Source: Novipirellula herctigrandis
Lineage (GTDB): Bacteria > Planctomycetota > Planctomycetia > Pirellulales > Pirellulaceae
Assembly (NCBI GenBank): GCA_007859835.1
Contig: SJPJ01000001.1
Span: 2,321,771-2,385,770, forward strand
Reading direction: 5' to 3'
DNA length: 64,000 nucleotides
Shown here: one piece after another, positions 25,889 through 34,130 of the stretch
How positions within the stretch are numbered: the stretch's first letter is position 1
How the letters are laid out: every line of letters begins with the position of its first letter
Notes under the pieces: model-generated
The model's database searches: none
What the model was told of the DNA's origin: nothing
What the model saw: the letters and a program-made list of their open reading frames with translations, nothing else
Position numbers and translations under genes: made by a program

Positions 25889-28800
25889 CTAGACGGCTAT
25901 CTGCCGTGCCATCGTTCGGAGCAAGCGTGTTGGAACAGGAAATTCGAGCTCCCATATAATGCTGATGGGGCGACTGCCTGTGTGACTCAAGTAGCGGCAC
26001 GGTCCAAGGAAGTGGTATGGCGCCGAAATCCCGGACGGAAGATTCTTCGTCTCGCGTACGAAAAGCAACGGCGTGTAACCCTTCTCACCGTGACGGATGT
26101 AGCGTTGGCCAGTCGGTGATTGCTCGGACGTGTTGCTCTGTGACTGCCAATGAAATTGATTGTGCGAGATCAAATAGTCTTCATACATCGTCGTTGGCGA
26201 GTACTCATCTTCGGTTTTCTGCAGCGTCACGAAGAAGACATCGTGTTGACGATCCTTCAGATGCAACACACCCTCACGCTGACTTGGCCGATCGTTGAAA
26301 TTCCAGTGCCCGAGCGCCACCAAGATTTCGTCTCGCGTGTAGGTAGCGTGAATGGCCAACGGCTCGAACGCCGTTGCGTTTCGATTTGCGATCAATGGTG
26401 AGTGCTTCAATCGGTATTCCAACACGCATTGCAGGTCATCGACAACGACCGAATTTTCTCGCAGTCTTTTGTCCGCCTCGGAGAGTGACATTCCCGCATG
26501 CTGCGTCCCCCACAATGATACATGCAGCATCTCGGCGATGCCATTTTCCGGGACCGCATCCTGCTCGATGTATTTCATTGCAGCCTGGATCTGCAGTGGG
26601 CAGTTGATGTGACTTAAACGACGCAGACCTTTTGCAAGTTGTTTTTCGTCTGGTGCGTCCGCAACTTGGGCAAGACCAGCATCTGCCAGCAGTCGTGACC
26701 ACAAACCTCGCTTCAGTAACTCATCGAGGGTCGTGTCGAAATAGTCGAGCGCATCTTCAAGTGTTGGCACTCTCCCCAAGTACTGCTTCAGATCACGCAG
26801 CGAACTCAACATCCGCGGACGGACTAGACGAATCGACTCACGCACGTTCTCAAGCACACGTTGTTGAGCGACTCGCTCCAGCTTGATTACACATCCACTC
26901 GGGAGGTGAGGAAAACCACTTTCGATTTCAACGTCAAGTTTTGCAGTCGGTTTATCGCTTAACGCACGAAACCGGCTGGCGAACCGAAACTCTTTGCGTT
27001 GCGCCCCGATGAAGTCGAGCACTGTTAAACACTCTTTTTCAGGGTGCAATCGCAGGCCCCGTCCAAGCTGCTGCAAGAACACAGTCAAGCTTTCTGTCGG
27101 TCGGAGCAACAGCACCGTATCGACCTCAGGAATATCGATGCCTTCGTTGTAAAGATCGACCACAAAGATGAAATTGACCGAGCGATCGCGCAACCGTTGC
27201 TGAGCGGAATTGCGTTCCTCCTTGGTCGAGCCTGCTGATAACGCAATCGACGGAATACCGTTTTCATCGAAGAAGCGAGCCATGAACTCGGCATGAGCAA
27301 CACTGCAGCAGAATCCCAGCCCACGCACCTCCTGCGAATCCAGTACGGTCTCGGCAACCTTCTCGAATACTAACTTCGCGCGAACGTCGTTGCCTGTGTA
27401 GAGCCGATCCAAATCATCGATTCGATAGCCGCCACGTTGCCATGTCAGACCATCAAGATCGACTGCATCTGAAATCCCAAAGTATTGAAACGGGCACAAC
27501 AGGCGCCGCGAAATGGCATCCGGCAACCGAATTTCAGCACTTGCTCGCCCTCCAAACCAACTCAACACATCCAGTTGATCAGAACGCTCGGGCGTCGCTG
27601 TCAGTCCAAGCAGAACCCGAGGCTTAACGTGATCTAACAAGGATTGGTAGCTGGGTGCCGCAGCATGGTGAAACTCGTCGACGACGACATACTCGAATTG
27701 CTCCGCGGACTCCATTTGCAGATTTCGAGAGTTGTAGCTCTGGATCGAGCAGAATAGATGTTCGTGCTGCTCCGGTTGACTCCCATCGACGAGGAGATCG
27801 CCAAAATTTTGATCTCGCAACACGCAACGAAACGCTACCATAGCCTGGCTGAGAATCTCTTTTCGATGAGCGATAAACAGCAATCTCGGTTTGCGTCCCA
27901 ATTCTCTCGCGACACGAGCGTAATCAAACGCAGCAATCATCGTTTTGCCGGTTCCCGTGGCGGCAACGATCAGATGCCTATACTTGTTCTGGACATCACG
28001 TTCCGCAGCGATGATGTCAAGGATCTCTTCCTGAAACGGGAATGGACGCAAGTCAAAGTTGATCGCCAGTCCAGTGTCAGTTCCAGCTTTCCGCTCGGTG
28101 CTAATTGCTTGGCGAAGCCGAGGCAGCGATTCAATATCGAATGCTTGGAACTCGTCATCCTGCCAATAGGTTTCAAATGTGCCTGTGACCTTGTCCCACA
28201 AATACGGCAATTCGTACTGACTGATCTTGGTCGTCCATTCAAGCCCCTCGGACAAGGCCGCGTTCGACAAATTGGCGGAGCCAACATAGGCACTGCTGAA
28301 GCCGGTCTTGCGGTGGAACAGATAGGCTTTTGCGTGCAGCCGAGTTCGTTTTGTGTCGTAGCTGACTCGCACTTCCGTCCTTGGAAGTTCACTCAGCGCT
28401 GCAACCGCTTTCGGGTCCGTTGCACCCATGTAGCTGGTGGTGATAACACGGACAGCCAGTTCGTCATTACGTTCGACGAGTTCGCGAAGTTCGTCAACGA
28501 TGACTCGCAATCCGCTCCATTTTATGAACGAGCAGAGAATGTCAACTCGATCACAAGTTGCGATCTCCTTACGAAGCTGGCTTCCTAGGCTCGTGTCCAG
28601 CCGAGTTCCCGTCAGCAGCGAGCAACGCGAAAGGGGACTGGCCGGTCTCTCGTTTGGCAAACCATCGACTGACCGGTGAATCGCCAACAGCCGCCGTAGT
28701 GGACTGGCGATGCTTAGAACTTCACCCTCGCCGTCATGCAACGCTTCAGCAAGCGTGCTTAGAATCCTGTCGGTGAGCTGACGTTGCTTTTCAGCCGCAT

Positions 28801-28996
28801 CATCGCCACGAAACGCAGCCAAACTACCAGCGATCATCCGCTCGAGAAATTGAGCTAGGGCCGAGTGCGCCTCCTCTGAATCGACCGGCGCAAACGCTGC
28901 CAAACGGGGGTCGCCCAGTCGAGCAATCTCGTCTTCGATAGTTTTCGTCAAAAGATGATCGTAGAGTCCGATTTCCACTAGCTGCCTACTACCCAA
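25889..28996 (-). CDS. PLD-nuclease / SF2 helicase / DUF3427 protein
   Basis: 1035 residues. The N-terminal half has a phospholipase-D-like nuclease core with the HxK motif HAKAYLF (221-227) and VGSANLSNAAL. The SF2 helicase core follows: GTGKT at 348-352, VVDEFHHAAA, LGLTATPER and motif VI LQQLGRGLRL. The C-terminal third matches DUF3427. The layout suggests an ATP-driven DNA translocase with its own nuclease, probably in defence. It lies next to the N-terminal remnant of hsdR, 105 bp away on the same strand, so it may have taken over in the restriction locus, or both may be defence-island cargo. Full length, no defects seen. Confidence 0.9.
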   Translation of the reverse strand: MGSRQLVEIGLYDHLLTKTIEDEIARLGDPRLAAFAPVDSEEAHSALAQFLERMIAGSLAAFRGDDAAEKQRQLTDRILSTLAEALHDGEGEVLSIASPLRRLLAIHRSVDGLPNERPASPLSRCSLLTGTRLDTSLGSQLRKEIATCDRVDILCSFIKWSGLRVIVDELRELVERNDELAVRVITTSYMGATDPKAVAALSELPRTEVRVSYDTKRTRLHAKAYLFHRKTGFSSAYVGSANLSNAALSEGLEWTTKISQYELPYLWDKVTGTFETYWQDDEFQAFDIESLPRLRQAISTERKAGTDTGLAINFDLRPFPFQEEILDIIAAERDVQNKYRHLIVAATGTGKTMIAAFDYARVARELGRKPRLLFIAHRKEILSQAMVAFRCVLRDQNFGDLLVDGSQPEQHEHLFCSIQSYNSRNLQMESAEQFEYVVVDEFHHAAAPSYQSLLDHVKPRVLLGLTATPERSDQLDVLSWFGGRASAEIRLPDAISRRLLCPFQYFGISDAVDLDGLTWQRGGYRIDDLDRLYTGNDVRAKLVFEKVAETVLDSQEVRGLGFCCSVAHAEFMARFFDENGIPSIALSAGSTKEERNSAQQRLRDRSVNFIFVVDLYNEGIDIPEVDTVLLLRPTESLTVFLQQLGRGLRLHPEKECLTVLDFIGAQRKEFRFASRFRALSDKPTAKLDVEIESGFPHLPSGCVIKLERVAQQRVLENVRESIRLVRPRMLSSLRDLKQYLGRVPTLEDALDYFDTTLDELLKRGLWSRLLADAGLAQVADAPDEKQLAKGLRRLSHINCPLQIQAAMKYIEQDAVPENGIAEMLHVSLWGTQHAGMSLSEADKRLRENSVVVDDLQCVLEYRLKHSPLIANRNATAFEPLAIHATYTRDEILVALGHWNFNDRPSQREGVLHLKDRQHDVFFVTLQKTEDEYSPTTMYEDYLISHNQFHWQSQSNTSEQSPTGQRYIRHGEKGYTPLLFVRETKNLPSGISAPYHFLGPCRYLSHTGSRPISIIWELEFPVPTRLLRTMARQIAV

Positions 28997-29100
28997 TTAG
29001 TTTTCGATGGCAAAATGAAGCTGCCTGCTGGAAAGAGGTTAAATTCTAGCGAATTGATGGGATCGCTGGTTGCTTGCTCATCTGCAGAGAGCGATCAGTA

Positions 29101-30021
29101 TCAATCTCGTGGCCGAATACACTTCGGTCCGCCTGCAAATCGAAGCCAAAACCTGGTTTTTCGTGACGTGCAGCTTTCCGGTATTGCGATCGTGGAGATT
29201 TCGTGGACACCGTGGAACGGATGGTATCCGGCGATCTTTTTGATCAGCTCATCGCCATCGTCTTCAAACAGGATAAAGAACCGCATGTAATCCAGAAACA
29301 GCTCAGGATCGAAGAAGCCGCGAACGACTTTCTCCAACTGGTATTCCAGCAACGGCCGATCGTCTTCGTTCTTGATCGTATTCCATGGCATGAACCGTTC
29401 TTTGTTGGCCGTCAGCGAACCGACTCGCGCATCAAACCCATCGCTGATGACCAAAGCTACGTTGTATGCAAACAAGTCGGTGATTTCGTTTCGGTAAGTT
29501 TGCAGCTGTGAGTAGGCCTTCCACACATCGGCCGACAAATCCGCCGGGTTCTTCAGCTCGACGACCGCCAGCGGCAAGCCATTGACGAAGACCACCACGT
29601 CGGGCCTGCGAGCCTGCTTGGTTCCCGCCACGCTGAACTGGTTGACGACCAGCAAGTCGTTGTTGTCCGGGTTTTGAAAGTCGATGATCTGAGCGTAGAT
29701 CGTTTCCTTGCCATCGTCGGTGCTGTACTCGACTTTGACGCCATCGGTGTAAAGCCTGTGCAGTGCTCGGTTGTTTTGTTCCAAGCTGGGATGATCGGGA
29801 TTGGCGACGACGTGCACGACATCATCGACGGCCGATTGCGGAAGATCAGGATTCAGTCGAGCCACCGCCTCGGCCAAGCGATCTTTCAAGACGACAACTC
29901 GGTAGTCATCCCGCTCCGGAGCGTCCCCGTCAGGTGAGATGTCCACGCCGTTCACGTAGTCCCAGCCGGTGTCTTTGAACCAGTTGAGGGAAAGTTGTTC
30001 GAGTTGGTCTTCAGTAGTCAT
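29101..30021 (-). pseudogene. hsdR: hsdR N-terminal nuclease domain, truncated
   Basis: ATG at 30021 begins TTEDQLEQLSLNWF, the HsdR N-terminus. The PD-(D/E)xK nuclease core is intact (PDVVVFVNGLPLAVVELKNP). Type I R subunits are about 1000 residues, but here homology stops near AGYHPFHGVHE (about residue 272), just where the motor domain should begin, and about 35 unrelated residues run to the stop. All SF2 translocase motifs are missing. Without the motor it cannot support classical type I cleavage; a free nuclease domain cannot be excluded. A breakpoint lies near 29205. Confidence 0.85.
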
Positions 30022-30244
30022 GTGCGGTTTGCGTCTAAACAAGAATCTCCGTGTTTTGGGCGGATTTCGGAGCAGATTCGGGTGTTTGGCGTATTGCGCC
30101 TAAACAAGACCGAGTTGCCGCGCGGCTGCCGATGTCTCATTTCTCGAACGCGCAGAACCCATTGCAGCGCAGCACTTTATGGCGCGCCGACGCGCGACCG
30201 ATCGCGCGACCGATCGCGCGATGTCCCATTTTTGTCCCATTTCG

Positions 30245-30283
30245 GCTATCTCGCCGTTTCGGCGAGATTTTCGGCGAGATAGC
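30245..30283. repeat. three-arm hairpin 1
   Basis: GCTATCTCGCCG (30245-30256) pairs perfectly with CGGCGAGATAGC (30272-30283); a third arm CGGCGAGA (30260-30267) lies in the loop and could pair with the left arm instead. Two alternative stems are thus possible. Confidence 0.9.
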
Positions 30284-30307
30284 TCAAAACCGGTCGGCTT
30301 CAGGCTG

Positions 30308-30344
30308 TAATAGCGCCGTTTTGGCGCGTTTTTCGGCGCTATTA
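30308..30344. repeat. three-arm hairpin 2
   Basis: TAATAGCGCCG (30308-30318) pairs perfectly with CGGCGCTATTA (30334-30344), with an internal GGCGCG arm. It has the same layout as hairpin 1 but a different stem sequence, still fully paired. Confidence 0.9.
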
Positions 30345-30354
30345 GAGTTCCAAA

Positions 30355-31847
30355 TCATCGCGCCACCACCCGATAAGTCGTTGATCGCCCTCGCCCCGAT
30401 CCTTCTACCACCTTTACGAGGCCGAGCGTCTTGAACTGTCCCAAATGGGCTGTGGCCGTCCGGTCAGCGATGTCGAGTGCGTCGGCATAATCACCGCGCG
30501 ATGCAGTGCCTTGCTTCGAGAGCCATTCCCAACCTCTGCGTTGACTCTTGCTCAATTGCTCAAGCACCTCCACAATTAAACTGCTGACGACCGCTTCAGA
30601 TAACCGGTAAATCGTCAGCACGAGATAAGGGTCTTCAAAAGCGAAGCTTGGCAGGGGCAACTCATTCGTTTCCGCAGCCTGCTTCATCGAAGTCAATCCC
30701 AAGCCGCGTTCTTCCGCGAGTCCCATCCGGTTGAAAACGTAATGCAAAGTTGGGTTGCGACTTCGCATTGGAGCGTTCAATGAACGAAGTTGCTCCAGCG
30801 TGACCAACGGTGAACCGGGGCTCATGATCGTGACCGAATCTTTGGTCACAACTACCTGTGTCTTTGAACCCGACACTGTGTAGTCACGATGAACAATCGC
30901 GTTGACCACGCCTTCACGCACAAGACGAAAGAAAGCTTCGTCTCGTTCTTTTCTCTTCGCATCATTGCGATCGTTCGGATTGGGAACTTTGGCTTTGATC
31001 CAGTCCATGATCTTTTGAGGAGCCAAGACCTGCGGTCCGTCGAAGTCCTCCGTTTCTTCAGAACCGTCTTCAAAACGAATTGTCCCCAGCACGCCTGCAT
31101 CCACGATTGTCTCGCGTGGTTCATTCCCGAACAGAATGATGCCGTTGTTCGTTGGCTCCGACTCTGCATCGAGCACGTTTAGGCGAGTTAGCCGATTTTT
31201 GAAATCCTCAGATGCAATCGCCTCGTCGAGGTTTGCCCGCGAGATAAACTGAGCTAACGCGGCGGATGAGAGATTGCTGAAGTTGACGTTCGCTGCGGGT
31301 GCCTCCAACATAGAAGTTACATCTTCCGATTCCTCCGCCTTCTTCCTTTCGTTGGCGTTCTCGATGAACTTCTTGTTGACCTCCTCGATTTGCTCCTGCA
31401 AGTCCCGGTCATACATCACGACATCAACGCCTTTGTCCTCAAGGTGTTGATGCCCTTTCCGTCTACAGTCACATCCGGGTCGGTAATGCCGACGTAAACA
31501 GTCTTGATCCTCGCGTTAGTGATACGTCGCGCGCATGGCACCTTCGGCCGGTTTCGCTTCATGCACGGTTCGAGTGTCGTAAACAGAATGCAGTCGTCGA
31601 GTTTTCAATTCGCGAGCTTTCGTTCAAGCAACGTGAACTCACCATGGTCACCATCGCGCAGCTCACCGCGGTAAGCGACCATGTACTCTTTCTCTTCGGG
31701 GAACCAAATGAGCGCGCCAACGGCAGGCGGCACTTTGTCGCCTCGATCTTCCGGGATCGACAATTTCACGACGTCGATAGACAGTTCCATCAGCTTGCGA
31801 GCATTGACCTTGCTCAGCTTGTACGTTTTGTCCGTATCAATGGTCAC
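30355..31847 (-). pseudogene. deaminase-like / ATPase (HATPase_c_4) protein, broken
   Basis: Read leftward from GTG 31847, which overlaps the hsdS stop (GTGA), the frame encodes 80 residues ending LLERKLAN and then TGA at 31607-31605. The same frame continues as KLDDCILFTTLEPCMKRNRP and KVPCARRITNARIKTVYV, a cytidine-deaminase-like zinc block (TTLEPC...PC). It runs to about 31445, where a one-base loss shifts frame. The rest (354 residues to 30355) has VMYDRDLQEQIEEVNKKF, then an ATPase part (REGVVNAIVHRDYT) and a winged-helix tail. Such fused proteins of about 500 residues accompany some type I loci. As sequenced it cannot be made in one piece. Confidence 0.8.
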
Positions 31848-33241
31848 GCGGGCACCTCCTCGGCTTGTGTAAAGGCTTCGGGAACGGGAAGTTCGCCGGA
31901 CAGGAGTTGGGGAAGCAGTGCGTCGCGCGACTCACTCAACAATTGAGACTCAACCAGATTGCGAAAGATCGACTCAAACAAATTCTTGGTCGCGTTCGTG
32001 TATTCTCTGCGCAATCCCGAAGGAGGCACGAGTAGTTTCAACTCTTCAAAACGTCCTTTGCTTAGGTTTGTAAGTACGGAGCCGCCACTGCCTCCGGCAC
32101 GAATTTCGTCGCCCAGTCCACAGAACGTCCAATACCAAAAGCCTTCTTGCTCTGATTCGTTGGGGATTACCGAGTTAATTTGTTGATTGGTTTGAGCTTC
32201 CGTGTGAGTGATGCAAACTAGGCCCGGCGTTGCGATGCAACTGACGCAGATTGCCCCCGGCGGCAACGACTTCTTCACTTGCGATTCCGCCCCTAAATTT
32301 GAAAGTGATTTTTTGGTGCTCAAAACAAAAATGTTTCCGTGCATATCTGGAATGGTGATGAACGGAACGTCGTCACCGTAGTTCTCAGGTTTCTTGGTCG
32401 AGGGTGTTTTTCCACAAACAACATTGCCAACTTCTTTCACTCTTTTGACCTCCCAACCTTCCGGTGTTGGTCCGAGTTCGGAGTCTTGGAAGGTGGAGGG
32501 GAAAAGTTCGAGAACCTTTGGGTCGTGCGTGGTCGGAATCGCAGAGCTGGCAGGCATCTGGCCCGCGTTGATTTTGCCAGCGTTAATGTTCACAGGGTCG
32601 AAATCGACGAACCAACTCTTGAAGATCGCCCGCGCAAGAGACTCCAGCGTCGCATTCATCCGCCGGTTCACCTCGATCTTGTCGTCCAGCGCGCCAAGGA
32701 TCGATGCGATCGTGTTCTGTGTCTCGATCGGTGGGAAAGTGAGGTGAAAGTCTCTTTGGTCAGTAAGACTCACGTAGTCGGCGGCCATTGAGCCATGCGT
32801 CATAACTGCATGTAACTCCGACTGAAATTCATGCGAAGTCATAAGGTAATACAGAAAACGCGGGTTGATTTCCGCGTAGTCCAAACTTCGCCAGTAGCAA
32901 ACCTGCGGTGAGAAAACCACTTCCGGCTGGCCCGGACGTAACATTCCGACTCGACCCACCGTGCCTTTTGAGATGAACGCAACATCGAGTGGCCTGGCGA
33001 GCTTCGTCTGCACTCGTTCGGCTAGCTCAGAACGGATATGATCCTCGACCAACGTCGATATATCACCCTTTCCAATGTCGCCACCTCGCACAAAGGGTAT
33101 GCCCTCCGGTCCAAGTTCGACTCGTCGCACTCGATAGCCGTCGTCGATGCGCAGCGATCCGTTCTCGATCAACGATGCGACCTTTTGCTTCGGCCATGAA
33201 ATTGACTTAGACACATTGCGCCTCTCTGTGTCTGGTCTCAA
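31844..33241 (-). CDS. hsdS: Type I restriction specificity subunit HsdS
   Basis: 465 residues. Two target-recognition domains are visible, about 15-175 and 225-430, each followed by a helical spacer; the central conserved region is LGALDDKIEVNRRMNATLESLARAIFKSWF-like (about 185-217). It sets the DNA sequence methylated and cut by the HsdMS/R complex. Start is the first ATG at 33241, although GTG 33214 is possible. It sits between the decayed ATPase gene (4-bp overlap) and the IS200/hsdM-tail region. With intact HsdM it could still form an active methylase. Confidence 0.9.
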   Translation of the reverse strand: MRPDTERRNVSKSISWPKQKVASLIENGSLRIDDGYRVRRVELGPEGIPFVRGGDIGKGDISTLVEDHIRSELAERVQTKLARPLDVAFISKGTVGRVGMLRPGQPEVVFSPQVCYWRSLDYAEINPRFLYYLMTSHEFQSELHAVMTHGSMAADYVSLTDQRDFHLTFPPIETQNTIASILGALDDKIEVNRRMNATLESLARAIFKSWFVDFDPVNINAGKINAGQMPASSAIPTTHDPKVLELFPSTFQDSELGPTPEGWEVKRVKEVGNVVCGKTPSTKKPENYGDDVPFITIPDMHGNIFVLSTKKSLSNLGAESQVKKSLPPGAICVSCIATPGLVCITHTEAQTNQQINSVIPNESEQEGFWYWTFCGLGDEIRAGGSGGSVLTNLSKGRFEELKLLVPPSGLRREYTNATKNLFESIFRNLVESQLLSESRDALLPQLLSGELPVPEAFTQAEEVPA

Positions 33242-33262
33242 CTTGCTCCAACGTGGAACGCC

Positions 33263-33448
33263 TCATTCGCCCACCTCCGGCAAGGCAAAGCCCCGCTTTT
33301 GCATGTTGTCGCGGATCGCCGCCTGCCGTTTTTCGGACTCGTGAAATTGAGTGGCTAACTCGCGGGTCAAGCCCTCCATCTTTTCGGCGAAGGGGACGCC
33401 GTCGTCTTCCACCTCTTCGGCTCCGACGTAGCGACCGGGCGTGAGGAC
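33263..33448 (-). pseudogene. second, divergent copy of the hsdM C-terminal tail
   Basis: The frame encodes VLTPGRYVGAEEVEDDGVPF and about 40 more residues ending FALPEVGE. It aligns with the end of the intact HsdM (VLTPGRYVGAEELADDGIPF...) but differs at many positions. Upstream of 33448 the frame is palindrome-rich transposon flank, so this is a stranded 3' remnant of another hsdM, directly before hsdS where the original hsdM would have ended. Confidence 0.85.
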
Positions 33449-33662
33449 AGTCCCGAAGGGACGGCATGTTGTAGCCACGGGTGCAAACCCGTGGATGGTT
33501 GGACGAACCCGATCGACCAGCCCCGAAGGGGCGACATGAGTTGCGTGCGCGACGGTTCCTGTCGTCCCTTCGGGACTAACGGCGCGGTGGGGATTCCGTT
33601 TCCATGGGCTGACGCCCATGGCTACATCATTTCGCCACTTCGTGGCTGGTGTTCGTATCCAA
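33449..33662. repeat. cluster of hairpins downstream of IS200-like transposase
   Basis: Five short palindromes in 210 bp, including CACGGGTGCAAACCCGTGG, GCCCCGAAGGGGC, GTCCCTTCGGGAC, CCATGGGCTGACGCCCATGG and CGCCACTTCGTGGC. Such series are typical imprecise ends of planctomycete IS200/RAYT-type units. Confidence 0.85.
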
Positions 33663-33663
33663 A

Positions 33664-34128
33664 TCATGCGATGACCTCCTTCTCGAAGACATATCGCATG
33701 TCGAATTTGATATTGTGCTTTTTCAATATCGCGAGGAACTCTTCTTCAAACGTCGCCTTCCGGTGGTGTTCGGCTTGGTTGGCAATGTATTCGCCAACGA
33801 CGGGCATCTGTGATTCGCTGACTGAAAACGCGGCGTAGCCGGATTGCCATTCAAACTTTCTCGACACATCCGAACGCTCGTTGATCCACTTCGACGAATT
33901 GGCCTTGATCGTTCGCAATACGTCTGAGATCGCGACTGTTGGACTTAACTTTGCCAACAGGTGAACGTGATCTTCAACGCCGCCGATCCTCAGCAACGTT
34001 CCTTTTTGATCACGGACGATCCCTCCGATGTATCCGTAGAGGTCATCTTGCCAATCGGCGCAAACCGCTGGCTTTCGATACTTCGTGCTGTAGATGATGT
34101 GAAACAGCAGGTTCGTGAAGGTGGACAT
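33664..34128 (-). CDS. IS200/IS605-type Y1 transposase (TnpA)
   Basis: 154 residues, normal for IS200-like TnpA. The HUH motif is VEDHVHLL, and the catalytic tyrosine region is VGEYIANQAEHHRKATFEEE. It catalyses single-strand transposition by nicking hairpin ends. Its ATG (34128) lies two bases after the hsdM stop, so it could be translated by coupling with hsdM. It is full length, with no broken motifs. Confidence 0.93.
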   Translation of the reverse strand: MSTFTNLLFHIIYSTKYRKPAVCADWQDDLYGYIGGIVRDQKGTLLRIGGVEDHVHLLAKLSPTVAISDVLRTIKANSSKWINERSDVSRKFEWQSGYAAFSVSESQMPVVGEYIANQAEHHRKATFEEEFLAILKKHNIKFDMRYVFEKEVIA

Positions 34129-34130
34129 GA

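Larger units (their letters stand above)
30022..30354. other. gap with tandem GC-rich palindromes
   Basis: 333 bp between hsdR and the broken ATPase gene. It contains a tandem GCGCGACCGATC repeat (about 30192-30218) and two strong three-arm hairpins annotated separately. No gene is confident, although short read-through frames exist. Confidence 0.6.
33449..34130 (-). mobile_element. IS200-like unit inserted between hsdM and the hsdM-tail remnant
   Basis: One Y1 transposase gene plus a hairpin-rich flank. No terminal inverted repeats are expected for this class. Insertion or recombination here separates the intact hsdM from an older hsdM tail. The left boundary is set where HsdM homology stops; the right boundary is at the hsdM stop. 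Confidence 0.7.

Noticed and set aside
27758-28588. 276-codon rightward frame
   Set aside because: Antisense to the PLD-helicase gene.
33263-33667. 134-codon frame containing the hsdM tail as a gene
   Set aside because: Its first half is translated from transposon hairpins; only the hsdM-like tail is meaningful.
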